DNA of 36,849 bases from contig NZ_JAFEUF010000048.1 in NCBI RefSeq assembly GCF_016901035.1, positions 1 to 36,849 of the forward strand, read 5' to 3'. The notes under the pieces are model-generated. The model searched no databases. It was not told the origin of the DNA and worked only from the letters and a program-made list of their open reading frames with translations. Shown here piece after piece: positions 25,139 through 33,013 of the stretch. How positions within the stretch are numbered: position 1 is the stretch's first letter; every line of letters starts with the position of its first letter. The stretch is from Streptomyces durocortorensis. Its GTDB lineage: Bacteria > Actinomycetota > Actinomycetes > Streptomycetales > Streptomycetaceae. The translations under genes were made by a program, and so were the position numbers.

Positions 25139-25696
25139 CTAGAACAGCGGCTGCGGCAGCACCCCCTCCAGTGCCAGCAGTTGCCGCTTGGTCTCCAGGC
25201 CGCCGCCGAATCCGCCCAGACCCCCGTCGCTCTCCACCACCCGGTGGCACGGCACCACCACCGGCAGCGGATTGGCCCCCATGGCTGCGCCCACCGCCTG
25301 CGCCCCCTCCGGCCGGCCCACCCGCGCGGCCAGCTCGCCGTACCCGACGACCGTCCCGTAGGGCACCCCGGACGCCAGCTCGCGGAGCACCTCGCGGTGG
25401 AAGCCGGAGGCCAGCGACCAGTCCAGATCGAGGGTGAAATCCTGCCGCCCGCCCGCGAGGTACGCCGCGAGCTCACGTATGGGCTCGGCGAGCCGGGCCG
25501 AACCGGGCGCCTCCACCGGCTCCGCGCCGAACCGGGTCCGCAAGCGTTCGAGGACCGCGTCCCGCACGGCGGGGCGGGCGTGGAAGGCCACGTTCACCAG
25601 ACCGGCCCCGGTCGCCGCGAGCAGCAGCGGGCCGATGCCGCTGTCCACCACGGCCCACTCGACGACCGGCTCTCCACCGACCCCGTAACTGTCCAT
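25139..25696 (-). CDS. ogt: Methylated-DNA--protein-cysteine methyltransferase
   Basis: 185 residues from the ATG at 25696. A suicide repair protein that transfers alkyl groups from O6-alkylguanine (and O4-alkylthymine) in DNA to its own Cys. The active site PCHRV with Cys150 is present, preceded by the helix-turn-helix GTVVGYGELAARVGRPEGAQAVGAAMGANPLPVVV and followed by GGLGGFGGGLETKRQLLALEG. The N-terminal part is the usual ribonuclease-like domain. A PafBC-type damage promoter ends 7 bp before the ATG and there is no ribosome site, so the mRNA is probably leaderless and damage-induced. It follows a glycerophosphodiesterase gene but has its own promoter. Confidence 0.95.
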   Translation of the reverse strand: MDSYGVGGEPVVEWAVVDSGIGPLLLAATGAGLVNVAFHARPAVRDAVLERLRTRFGAEPVEAPGSARLAEPIRELAAYLAGGRQDFTLDLDWSLASGFHREVLRELASGVPYGTVVGYGELAARVGRPEGAQAVGAAMGANPLPVVVPCHRVVESDGGLGGFGGGLETKRQLLALEGVLPQPLF

Positions 25697-25703
25697 GCCG
25701 ACC

Positions 25704-25726
25704 ACCGTACGACCCGCCACTGACAG
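25704..25726 (-). promoter_or_regulatory. PafBC-type (RecA-independent) damage promoter of ogt
   Basis: On the minus strand: CTGTCAGTG, 8 bp, TACGGT, 7 bp, ATG. It matches the RecA-NDp consensus TTGTCRGTG-N8-TANNNT at all but the first base. Confidence 0.8.
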
Positions 25727-25749
25727 CGACGGGCCGGTCGGTGAAAAGC

Positions 25750-25821
25750 CCGGAAGACCGGAAGACCGGAAGACCGGAAGGCCAGAAGGCCAGAAGGCCA
25801 GAAGGCCAGAAGGCCGGAAGG
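25750..25821. repeat. 8-bp tandem repeat, nine copies
   Basis: Nine uninterrupted copies of CCRGAAGR: three CCGGAAGA, one CCGGAAGG, four CCAGAAGG, one CCGGAAGG. It lies between the end of the glycerophosphodiesterase gene and the ogt promoter, and the variants form homogeneous blocks, as in a slippage-expanded satellite. Confidence 0.97.
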
Positions 25822-25834
25822 CCGCCGCGCCGCC

Positions 25835-26722
25835 TCAGCTCGTCGCGTCGCGCACCACGTCGGGGAAGTTGGTGATGATGCCGTCGACCCCGTAGTCACG
25901 GGCCTTCACCGCGTCCGCTGCCTTGTTGACCGTCCACGTGTTCACCCGCAGACGCTTGCCGTGCGGGCCCTTGAGCCGCTGGACGGCCGCCACGTAGTCG
26001 GCGCCGATCGTCGCGTAGGAGGGGTTGATCTGATCGGTGAACGCCGCGTACGAGGGCAGGTCGGCCACCGCCGGGGTTCCCAGGAAGCCGGTCGTGATGT
26101 CGGGGCGCAGGGTGTGCACCTTCTTCACGCTGTCGGCGCCGAAGCTCTGGATGACCAGCCGGTCCCGTACGTGGGAGCGGTCCAGCCACCCCGAGCGGCC
26201 GAGCGTCCGGATGATGTCCCGCTCGATGCCCGGGTAGGTCGCCGGGCTCTTGATCTCCAGGAGCAGCTTCTGCCGGTTGCGCTCCATCCGGTGCAGGAAC
26301 TGGGTGAGCGTCGGGATCCGGGCCCCGGTGAACTCGCTGCCGAACCAGCTGCCCGCGTCGAGCTTCGCCAGCTCCGCAGCGGTGAAGTCCTTGACCGCCC
26401 AGGGGGCCCGGTCGGGGAAGACCTCCTCGACGTCCGTGGTGCGCTTCAGATCGGTGTCGTGCAGCACGACGAGCACCCCGTCGCGGCTGCGGTGGACGTC
26501 GTTCTCGACCCAGTCGATGCCGAGCGCGTCCGCGGCGTCGACGGCGGCGAGGGTGTTCTCCGGCGCGTAGCCCGACGCCCCCCGGTGGGCCACGACGACC
26601 GGGTTCGCCCGCTGCGCGGAGACCTGGTCCGGAGCCTCGGGCCGGTCGGCGGGCAGCAGCAGGGCGCCGGTGCCGATCAGGACGGCGGCCGTGGTGGAAG
26701 CGGTTGCGGTGCGGATGAACAC
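25835..26722 (-). CDS. Secreted glycerophosphodiester phosphodiesterase
   Basis: 295 residues, GTG start at 26722 with GAGGAG 5 bp upstream. It hydrolyses glycerophosphodiesters (deacylated phospholipids) to glycerol 3-phosphate and an alcohol. The GDPD fold is clear: VVAHRGASGYAPENT with His46-Arg47 and Glu55, WVENDVHRSRDGVLVVLHD with Glu73, Asp75 and His88, KLLLEIKSP and the C-terminal VNTWTVNKAADAVKARDYGVDGIITNFPD. The first 25 residues are a signal-like segment (STTAAVLIGTGALLLP), so it should act outside the membrane, scavenging phosphate and glycerol. The gene stands alone with its own ribosome site. Confidence 0.93.
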   Translation of the reverse strand: MFIRTATASTTAAVLIGTGALLLPADRPEAPDQVSAQRANPVVVAHRGASGYAPENTLAAVDAADALGIDWVENDVHRSRDGVLVVLHDTDLKRTTDVEEVFPDRAPWAVKDFTAAELAKLDAGSWFGSEFTGARIPTLTQFLHRMERNRQKLLLEIKSPATYPGIERDIIRTLGRSGWLDRSHVRDRLVIQSFGADSVKKVHTLRPDITTGFLGTPAVADLPSYAAFTDQINPSYATIGADYVAAVQRLKGPHGKRLRVNTWTVNKAADAVKARDYGVDGIITNFPDVVRDATS

Positions 26723-26842
26723 GGGGACTCCTCACGTCGGGAGTGTGCGGACACGCAGAGAGTGACAGCGGCCCGCCAACGCCCGGCGGGGCGGCGATGG
26801 CCATGACATGAACGGAACCTTCGGTCCCGGGGACCACCGCCT

Positions 26843-26865
26843 CGGCACGGCACCCGGCCGTGCCG
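26843..26865. promoter_or_regulatory. Palindrome in the 230-bp gap before the MHYT gene
   Basis: CGGCACGG (26843-26850) pairs with CCGTGCCG (26858-26865), followed on the plus strand by an AT-rich stretch (GATAAAATG). The gap 26723-26953 holds the divergent promoters of the phosphodiesterase and MHYT genes; no coding sequence is supported in it. Confidence 0.45.
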
Positions 26866-26953
26866 ATAAAATGCGTCTTCTTTTGTCTGTCTGCCGGGAC
26901 TTGCCCCTTGGGGATCCTCCTCGAACCCGGGCATTCTCGAAAGGGCCACGCGC

Positions 26954-27784
26954 ATGCAAGGAACAGTCGACGGATTCACCTACGGCCTGGTGACTCCGGT
27001 CGCGGCATTCCTCATGGCCGCCCTGGGAGCCGCCCTCGGGCTCCGCTGCACCACCAGGTCCCTGCACGCCGCACGCTCCTACCGGGCCGGCTGGCTGGCC
27101 CTGGGCTCGTTGTCCATCGGCTCCGGGGTGTGGACCATGCACTTCGTCGCGATGACAGGCTTCACCGTCCAGGAGACGCCGATCTCCTACGACAGGCCCC
27201 TCACCTTCGCGGGCCTGGCCTTGGCCGTCGTGATGGTCGGCATCGGCATCTTCATTGTCGGGTACCGGGGCGCGACCCGCATGGCGTTGATCACGGGCGG
27301 CACCATCACCGGCCTCGGCATCGCCTCGATGCACTACCTCGGCATGGCCGGCATGCGTATGGACGCGCGGTTCGCGTACGACACGCCCCTCGTCGTCCTC
27401 TCGGTGCTCATCGCCGGGGCCGCCGCCACGGGCGCGCTGTGGGCGGCCGTCACCCTCCGGGGCGCCCTCTCCGGCCTCGGCGCGAGCATCCTGATGGCCG
27501 TCGCGGTGACCGGGATGCACTACACCGGCATGGCCGCGCTCGACGTGCACCTGCACCTGCCGCCCACCCTGCCGTCCGACCTGTCCGCGGTCCTGCCCGG
27601 CGACCGGCCCGCCGAGATGATCGGCCCGATGCTGGTGGGCCCCGGCTGCTTCCTGCTCCTCGCCGCCGTGGTGCTCCTGTTCGACCCCGGGGCGGTGACG
27701 GGCGAACCCGGCCCGGACCCGCGCGCCGGACGGCCGCTGCGGGGCCCCGCCCGCGGGGGGGCGGGCGGGGCCCGGTACCGCTGA
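26954..27784 (+). CDS. MHYT-domain integral membrane sensor
   Basis: 276 residues, ATG at 26954 with GAAAGGG upstream. Seven hydrophobic segments, with three MHYT-type motifs near the outer membrane face: WTMHFVAMTG (about 59-68), SMHYLGMAGM (about 129-138) and GMHYTGMAAL (about 190-199). The conserved His and Met residues are proposed to bind copper and sense oxygen, CO or NO. In many bacteria this module is fused to GGDEF/EAL domains; here it stands alone with only a short Gly/Arg-rich tail, so it must signal through a partner. Its 3' end overlaps a terminator. Confidence 0.92.
   Translation: MQGTVDGFTYGLVTPVAAFLMAALGAALGLRCTTRSLHAARSYRAGWLALGSLSIGSGVWTMHFVAMTGFTVQETPISYDRPLTFAGLALAVVMVGIGIFIVGYRGATRMALITGGTITGLGIASMHYLGMAGMRMDARFAYDTPLVVLSVLIAGAAATGALWAAVTLRGALSGLGASILMAVAVTGMHYTGMAALDVHLHLPPTLPSDLSAVLPGDRPAEMIGPMLVGPGCFLLLAAVVLLFDPGAVTGEPGPDPRAGRPLRGPARGGAGGARYR
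27742..27773 (+). terminator. Terminator overlapping the end of the MHYT gene
   Basis: Perfect 13-bp arms GGGCCCCGCCCGC (27742-27754) and GCGGGCGGGGCCC (27761-27773) with a six-G loop, inside the last codons of the gene. It insulates the uvrB promoter. Confidence 0.8.
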
Positions 27785-27794
27785 TCCGAGGCCG

Positions 27795-27817
27795 TTGTCA
27801 GTGGGGGGCCGTACGGT
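27795..27817 (+). promoter_or_regulatory. PafBC-type (RecA-independent) damage promoter of uvrB
   Basis: TTGTCAGTG (27795-27803), exactly 8 bp, TACGGT (27812-27817), 6 bp, ATG at 27824. A full match to the published mycobacterial RecA-NDp consensus TTGTCRGTG-N8-TANNNT. A CGAACGTTCG palindrome (27842-27851) lies just inside the gene, but its LexA-like half-sites lack the usual 4-bp spacer. Confidence 0.88.
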
Positions 27818-27823
27818 GGTTGC

Positions 27824-29953
27824 ATGCGGCCCGTTTCCAAGATCGAACGTTCGGTGCGGCCTTTCGAGGTCGTCAGTCCCTACCAGCCCAGCGGCGACCA
27901 GCCGGCGGCCATCGCCGAGCTGGAGCGGCGAATCCGCGCCGACGAGAAGGACGTCGTCCTGCTCGGCGCGACCGGCACCGGCAAGTCGGCGACCACCGCC
28001 TGGATGATCGAGAAGCTGCAGCGCCCCACCCTGGTGATGGCGCCCAACAAGACGCTCGCCGCCCAGCTGGCCAACGAGTTCCGTGAGCTCCTCCCGAACA
28101 ACGCGGTGGAGTATTTCGTCTCGTACTACGACTACTACCAGCCCGAGGCGTACGTCCCGCAGTCGGACACCTACATCGAGAAGGACTCCTCCATCAACGA
28201 GGAGGTCGAGCGACTGCGCCACTCCGCGACGAATTCGCTGCTCACCCGGCGTGACGTCGTCGTGGTCGCCTCCGTCTCCTGCATCTACGGTCTCGGTACG
28301 CCCCAGGAGTACGTGGACCGCATGGTCCAGCTCAAGGTCGGCGAGGAGATCGACCGCGACCAGCTGCTGCGCCGCTTCGTCGAGATGCAGTACAGCCGCA
28401 ACGACCTGGCCTTCACCCGCGGCACCTTCCGGGTCCGGGGCGACACCATCGAGATCTTCCCGGTCTACGAGGAGCTCGCCGTCCGCATCGAGATGTTCGG
28501 CGACGAGATCGAGGCGCTGTCCACGCTCCACCCGCTGACCGGCGAGATCATCAGCGAGGACCCCACGGTCCACGTCTTCCCCGCCAGCCACTACGTCGCC
28601 GGCCCCGAGCGCATGGAGAAGGCCGTCAGCGGCATCGAGCAGGAGCTGGAACAGCGCCTGGCCGAGCTGGAGAAGCAGGGCAAGATGCTGGAGGCCCAGC
28701 GCCTGCGCATGCGCACCACGTACGACATCGAGATGCTCCGCCAGATCGGCACCTGCTCCGGAGTCGAGAACTACTCGATGCACTTCGACGACCGCGCCCC
28801 CGGCACCGCCCCCAACACCCTCCTCGACTACTTCCCGGACGACTTCCTCCTCGTCCTGGACGAGTCCCACGTCACTGTCCCGCAGATCGGCGCGATGTAC
28901 GAGGGCGACGCCTCCCGCAAGCGGACCCTCGTGGACCACGGCTTCCGGCTGCCGTCCGCCATGGACAACCGGCCGCTGAAGTGGGAGGAGTTCCTGAAGC
29001 GGATCGACCAGACGGTGTACCTCTCCGCCACCCCGGGGAAGTACGAGCTCTCGCGCGGCGACGGGTTCGTCGAGCAGATCATCCGCCCCACCGGTCTCGT
29101 CGACCCCGAGGTCGTGGTCAAGCCCACCGAGGGCCAGATCGACGACCTGGTCCACGAGATCCGCAAGCGCACCGAGCGCGACGAGCGGGTCCTGGTCACC
29201 ACGCTCACCAAGAAGATGTCGGAGGACCTCACCGACTATTTCCTGGAGCTCGGCATCCAGGTCCGCTATCTGCACAGCGACGTCGACACCCTGCGCCGCA
29301 TCGAGCTGCTGCGCGAGCTGCGCTCCGGCGAGTACGACGTGCTCGTCGGCATCAACCTCCTGCGCGAGGGCCTCGACCTCCCCGAGGTGTCCCTCGTGGC
29401 CATCCTCGACGCCGACAAGCAGGGCTTCCTGCGCTCCGGCACCTCGCTCATCCAGACCATCGGCCGCGCCGCCCGTAACGTCTCCGGCCAGGTCCACATG
29501 TACGCCGACAAGATCACCCCGGCCATGGCCCAGGCGATCGACGAGACGAACCGCCGCCGCGAGAAGCAGATCGCCTACAACACCGAGCGGGGCATCGACC
29601 CGCAGCCGCTGCGCAAGAAGATCAACGACATCGTCGCGACCATCGCCCGCGAGGAGATCGACACCGAGCAGCTCCTCGGCACCGGCTACCGCCAGGGCAA
29701 GGAGACCAAGGCCCCGGTCCCGGCGCTCGGTGGCAAGGCCGCCAAGGGCGGGGCGAAGGGCAAGGCCGCCAAGCCCGGCGCGGTGCTCAGCGACCGGCCC
29801 GCCACCGAACTGGCCGGGATCATCGAGGAGATGACCGAGCGGATGCGGGCCGCCGCCGCGGATCTGCAGTTCGAGGTGGCCGCCCGGCTGCGCGACGAGG
29901 TCGGCGAACTGAAGAAGGAACTGCGTCAGATGAAGGAAGCGGGCATGGCCTGA
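27824..29953 (+). CDS. uvrB: Excinuclease ABC subunit B
   Basis: 709 residues. The damage-verifying helicase of nucleotide excision repair, loaded by UvrA and recruiting UvrC. Visible: Walker [11 protein letters not shown] (about 47-56), the beta-hairpin [21 protein letters not shown] (about 102-122), VLDESHVT (DESH box), [13 protein letters not shown] motif (here [11 protein letters not shown]), [23 protein letters not shown], and the C-terminal UVR domain (about 660-700) that binds UvrC. A Lys/Ala/Gly linker (about 630-650) precedes the UVR domain. The start has no ribosome site and is 7 nt from the -10, so it is leaderless, and its promoter marks it as RecA-independent damage-inducible. 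Confidence 0.98.
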   Translation: MRPVSKIERSVRPFEVVSPYQPSGDQPAAIAELERRIRADEKDVVLLGATGTGKSATTAWMIEKLQRPTLVMAPNKTLAAQLANEFRELLPNNAVEYFVSYYDYYQPEAYVPQSDTYIEKDSSINEEVERLRHSATNSLLTRRDVVVVASVSCIYGLGTPQEYVDRMVQLKVGEEIDRDQLLRRFVEMQYSRNDLAFTRGTFRVRGDTIEIFPVYEELAVRIEMFGDEIEALSTLHPLTGEIISEDPTVHVFPASHYVAGPERMEKAVSGIEQELEQRLAELEKQGKMLEAQRLRMRTTYDIEMLRQIGTCSGVENYSMHFDDRAPGTAPNTLLDYFPDDFLLVLDESHVTVPQIGAMYEGDASRKRTLVDHGFRLPSAMDNRPLKWEEFLKRIDQTVYLSATPGKYELSRGDGFVEQIIRPTGLVDPEVVVKPTEGQIDDLVHEIRKRTERDERVLVTTLTKKMSEDLTDYFLELGIQVRYLHSDVDTLRRIELLRELRSGEYDVLVGINLLREGLDLPEVSLVAILDADKQGFLRSGTSLIQTIGRAARNVSGQVHMYADKITPAMAQAIDETNRRREKQIAYNTERGIDPQPLRKKINDIVATIAREEIDTEQLLGTGYRQGKETKAPVPALGGKAAKGGAKGKAAKPGAVLSDRPATELAGIIEEMTERMRAAAADLQFEVAARLRDEVGELKKELRQMKEAGMA

Positions 29954-30167
29954 TCCCGACGCCCGTCGCCGGTGAGATCGCCGGTGCCGGGCCGGTCCCG
30001 TCGCCGGCGACCGACACCGTTTCCACCGCACCGGGCGGGCCGCGCCGGGTGTGTTGCAAGACCGACACGAAAACGGACCGAACCTGCTGCCGCCCGGGGT
30101 GGAATGCGTAGGGTGCGGGGAAACCGCACACGGATGGTTGCGGGGCAATGCCGAGAGGGGACAGCGC

Positions 30168-30746
30168 GTGACGGTCAATATGACCAAGGGTCAGGCCATC
30201 AGCCTGCAGAAGAGCGACGGGGGAACCCTGACCGCGGTACGGATGGGGCTCGGCTGGCAGGCGGCTCCGCGCCGTGGCCTGTTCGGTTCGCGTACCCGCG
30301 AGGTCGACCTGGACGCCTCGGCGGTGCTCTTCGCCGACAAGCAGCCGGTCGACGTCGTGTTCTTCCGCCACCTCGTCAGCGATGACGGCTCGGTCAAGCA
30401 CACCGGCGACAACCTGGTCGGCGGCGCTGGCTCCGGCGGCGACGACGAGGCCATCCTCGTCGACCTCCAGCGTGTGCCGGTCCACATCGACCAGATCGTC
30501 TTCACGGTGAACTCCTTCACCGGGCAGACGTTCCAGGAGGTGCAGAACGCCTTCTGCCGCATCGTCGACGAGACCAACGGCCAGGAGCTCGCCCGGTACA
30601 CGCTCGACGGCGGCGGCCAGTACACCGCGCAGATCATGGCGAAGGTGCACCGCGCGGGCACCGGATGGCAGATGACGGCCCTCGGGAACCCGGCCAACGG
30701 CCGCACGTTCCAGGACCTGATGCCGTCGATCCTCCCGCACCTGTAG
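30168..30746 (+). CDS. TerD-family protein
   Basis: 192 residues from the GTG at 30168, with GAGAGGGG 7 bp upstream; the family N-terminus VTVNMTKGQAISLQK supports it over the ATG at 30180. TerD proteins are calcium-binding beta-sandwiches associated with tellurite and other stress resistance, and in Streptomyces with development. Markers: AVRMGLGWQA, DLDASAVLF, the Ca-site region HTGDNLVGGAGSGGDDEAILVDLQRVP, and FTVNSFTGQTFQEVQNAFCRIVDE. It is a single gene, not a full ter operon. The preceding 214 bp hold a TAGGGT -10-like box at 30109-30114 and no coding sequence. Confidence 0.93.
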   Translation: MTVNMTKGQAISLQKSDGGTLTAVRMGLGWQAAPRRGLFGSRTREVDLDASAVLFADKQPVDVVFFRHLVSDDGSVKHTGDNLVGGAGSGGDDEAILVDLQRVPVHIDQIVFTVNSFTGQTFQEVQNAFCRIVDETNGQELARYTLDGGGQYTAQIMAKVHRAGTGWQMTALGNPANGRTFQDLMPSILPHL

Positions 30747-30857
30747 GACCCGGACCGGCAGTCCGGCAGGGCCGGCGCCGAAACGGTCAGGGGCCGGGGC
30801 CCCCGGCCCCCCCCCCCCGGCGCGGGCCCCCCCCCCCCCCCCCCCCCCCCCGCGTCC
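30747..30857. other. GC palindrome and 35-base poly-C run
   Basis: After the terD stop comes a GGGGCCGGGG/CCCCGGCCCC-type palindrome (about 30791-30811), a probable terminator, then C runs including about 35 consecutive C (30817-30851). Such a run is not credible as chromosomal sequence and looks like a sequencing or assembly fault at the hairpin. Confidence 0.7.
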
Positions 30858-31661
30858 TCACACCCGGCGCGGCGGCCGCGGGAAAAAGCCGCTCGTCCGG
30901 GCCCGGTACGCGTCGAACCCGGGCCGGTCGGCCATGTGCCGCTCCAGCAGGGCCGCGCCGCTGCCCTTGGTCAGCAGGAAGGTCATCACCAGGGGGGCCA
31001 CGACGGTGGCGGCAGCGGCGGCAGGAGCCTGGCAGACGAAGAGGAAGAGGCCCCACCAGACGCAGAAGTCACCGAAGTAGTTCGGATGGCGGGTCCAGGA
31101 CCACAGCCCCCGGTCCATGATCTTCCCCTTGTTGGCGGGGTCGGACTTGAACCGGGCGAGCTGGGCGTCACCGATCGCCTCGAAGGCCAGCCCGACCGCC
31201 CACAGCAGGACCCCCGCCCACGCCCACCAGGCCAGCGGCGCGGTGAGGTACTGGGCGGCCTGGACCGGGAGCGAGACGAGCCAGACCAGCGCGCCCTGGA
31301 GCAGGTACACCTTGCGCAGGGCGTACAGCTGGGGGTTGCCGGGGGCCTTGGCCAGCATCTTCTCGTAGCGCGGGTCCTCCCCGTGGCCCTTCCCGCGCCG
31401 CCCGATGTGGATCGCGAGGCGCAGCCCCCAGATCACGGTCAGCGCGGTGACGAGCAGTCGGCGGGCGTCGTCGCCCTCGCCCGCCGAGAGGCCGTAGGAG
31501 ACCAGCGCGACGGCGGCGAACCCGATGCCCCAGGCGACGTCGACGATCCGGTGCACGCCCTTCTTCAGGGCGACGGCGAAGGTGACGAGCATGACGCCGA
31601 GGGCGGCGACGGCCGCGCCCGCGAGCCCGCTCGCGAACGCGGCCCAGCCGAAGCCGCTCAC
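30858..31661 (-). CDS. DUF1295 membrane protein, steroid 5-alpha-reductase-like
   Basis: 267 residues from a GTG at 31661 that overlaps the upstream methyltransferase stop (GTGA). Six or seven membrane segments; the C-terminal half carries the DUF1295/ICMT-like signature GLWSWTRHPNYFGDFCVWWGLFLF and FLLTKGSGAALLERHMADRPGFDAYRARTSGFFP, resembling NADPH-dependent 5-alpha reductases and isoprenylcysteine methyltransferases. In this operon it may reduce or otherwise finish a modified fatty acyl chain in the membrane; the reaction is not known. It is the last gene, and its stop (30858-30860) lies only a few bases from the poly-C anomaly, so the exact C-terminus should be treated with care. Confidence 0.88.
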   Translation of the reverse strand: MSGFGWAAFASGLAGAAVAALGVMLVTFAVALKKGVHRIVDVAWGIGFAAVALVSYGLSAGEGDDARRLLVTALTVIWGLRLAIHIGRRGKGHGEDPRYEKMLAKAPGNPQLYALRKVYLLQGALVWLVSLPVQAAQYLTAPLAWWAWAGVLLWAVGLAFEAIGDAQLARFKSDPANKGKIMDRGLWSWTRHPNYFGDFCVWWGLFLFVCQAPAAAAATVVAPLVMTFLLTKGSGAALLERHMADRPGFDAYRARTSGFFPRPPRRV

Positions 31662-33013
31662 CGGCCCTCCTCCGGGCCGGCGTCCGGTGCGTACCAGTCG
31701 CGCCGGGTGGCCGGCATCGCGGCCGAGCCGACCCGGTCGGGCCGTACGGAGAGGATCTGGTCGACGCCCATCCGCCGTTCCTCGAACGCGAGCGCGCCGC
31801 CGACGAGATAGAGCCGCCACACCCGCGCGGTCTCCTCCCCCACCATGGCGACGAACTCGCTCCAGCGCTCCTCCAGCGTGCGCCGCCAGGCCTCCACCGT
31901 CCACACATAGTGCTCGCGCAGGGATTCGACGTCGCGGACCTCCAGCCCCGAGCCCTCCAGCAGACCGACGGTCTCGCCGACCGGCCGCATGTGCATGTCG
32001 GGGGCGATGTAGGACTCGATGAACGCGCCGCCACCCGGGGCGGTCGTCCCCCGCGACATCTGCTGGACCAGCACCCGCCCGCGCGGCCGCAGGGAGTCGT
32101 GCAGGATCCGGGTGAACGCGGGGTACTCGGCGTCCCCGACGTGCTCGCCCATCTCGATGGTGGACACGGCGTCGTACGCGCCCCGGGTCTCGGGCCGCTC
32201 CGCGATGTCCCGGTAGTCGATGTTCAGCACCTCGACGAGATCGCCGAGCCCACGGCTCTCGACCTGCTGCCGTACGTACGCGGCCTGTTCGGCGGCGAGG
32301 GTGACGGCGGTGACGCGGACGCCGTGGCGCTCGGCCGCGTACAGGGTCAGCGAACCCCAGCCGCAGCCCACGTCCAGCAGCCGGGAGCCGGGCCGCAGTC
32401 CGAGCTTGCGGCAGATCAGCTCCAGCTTGTCGCGCTGCGCATCGGCCGGGCCGTAGCCGGGTGCGTCGCTGGTCCAGTAGCCGCAGGAGTACGCCATCGT
32501 CTCGTCGAGGAGCAGGGCGTAGAAGGCGTTGGACAGGTCGTAGTGGTGGCTGATCGCCGCCCGGTCGCGGGCCTTGCTGTGCAGGGCCCCGCTCAGTCCG
32601 GCGCGGGCGGCGGGCACCGGCGGCCGGGGGCCGACCGCGCCGAGGCGCAGGGCGAGGCCGGCCGCCTTGAGCCGGTCTGCGAGGGCGGGCGAGGGCGCGG
32701 TGAGGCCGCGTTCGCGCACGGCGCGGCGCATGGCGCGCAGCCCGTCGCCGAGGTCGGCGTCGAGGTCGATGTCGCCGGTGATGTAGGCCTCGGCGAGGCC
32801 GATTTCGCCCGGCTCCCACAGCAGTCGGCGCAGGGCTCTGCGGGTCCGCACATGAACGGTGGGGGCGTCCCGGGGACCGGTCTCGCTGCCGTCCCACATC
32901 CGTACCCGGACCGGCAGTCCGCCGCCGAGGAACCGCTCGATCAGCGGTTCGACGCGCTGGGCGGCCCCGGTCGGGGTGCGCCGGGCGGGGGGCCTGGTGG
33001 CGGAGGTGGTCAC
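31658..33013 (-). CDS. Cyclopropane-fatty-acyl-phospholipid synthase-type methyltransferase (first)
   Basis: 451 residues, GTG at 33013 overlapping the previous stop (GTGA). CFA synthases add a methylene or methyl group from SAM to double bonds of membrane phospholipid chains. Visible: ISHHYDLSNAFYALLLDETMAYSCGYW, SAM motif I RLLDVGCGWGSLTLYAAERHGV, and STIEMGEHVGDAEYPAF with the EHVG of true CFA synthases. The N-terminal about 150 residues are the family's extra domain. With two such enzymes in one operon, one may cyclopropanate and the other methylate, or they may act in sequence. Confidence 0.92.
   Translation of the reverse strand: MTTSATRPPARRTPTGAAQRVEPLIERFLGGGLPVRVRMWDGSETGPRDAPTVHVRTRRALRRLLWEPGEIGLAEAYITGDIDLDADLGDGLRAMRRAVRERGLTAPSPALADRLKAAGLALRLGAVGPRPPVPAARAGLSGALHSKARDRAAISHHYDLSNAFYALLLDETMAYSCGYWTSDAPGYGPADAQRDKLELICRKLGLRPGSRLLDVGCGWGSLTLYAAERHGVRVTAVTLAAEQAAYVRQQVESRGLGDLVEVLNIDYRDIAERPETRGAYDAVSTIEMGEHVGDAEYPAFTRILHDSLRPRGRVLVQQMSRGTTAPGGGAFIESYIAPDMHMRPVGETVGLLEGSGLEVRDVESLREHYVWTVEAWRRTLEERWSEFVAMVGEETARVWRLYLVGGALAFEERRMGVDQILSVRPDRVGSAAMPATRRDWYAPDAGPEEGR

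Noticed and set aside
25750..25821. CRISPR-like array
   Set aside because: The units are 8 bp and contiguous without spacers, and no cas genes are present.
27842..27851. LexA/SOS box at the start of uvrB
   Set aside because: CGAACGTTCG is a perfect palindrome but the actinobacterial SOS box needs a 4-bp spacer between GAAC and GTTC, and it lies within the coding sequence.
26732..30187. 1151-codon minus-strand frame opposite uvrB
   Set aside because: Composition is Asp/Leu/Gly/Val shadow of high-GC3 codons; uvrB on the other strand is unmistakable.
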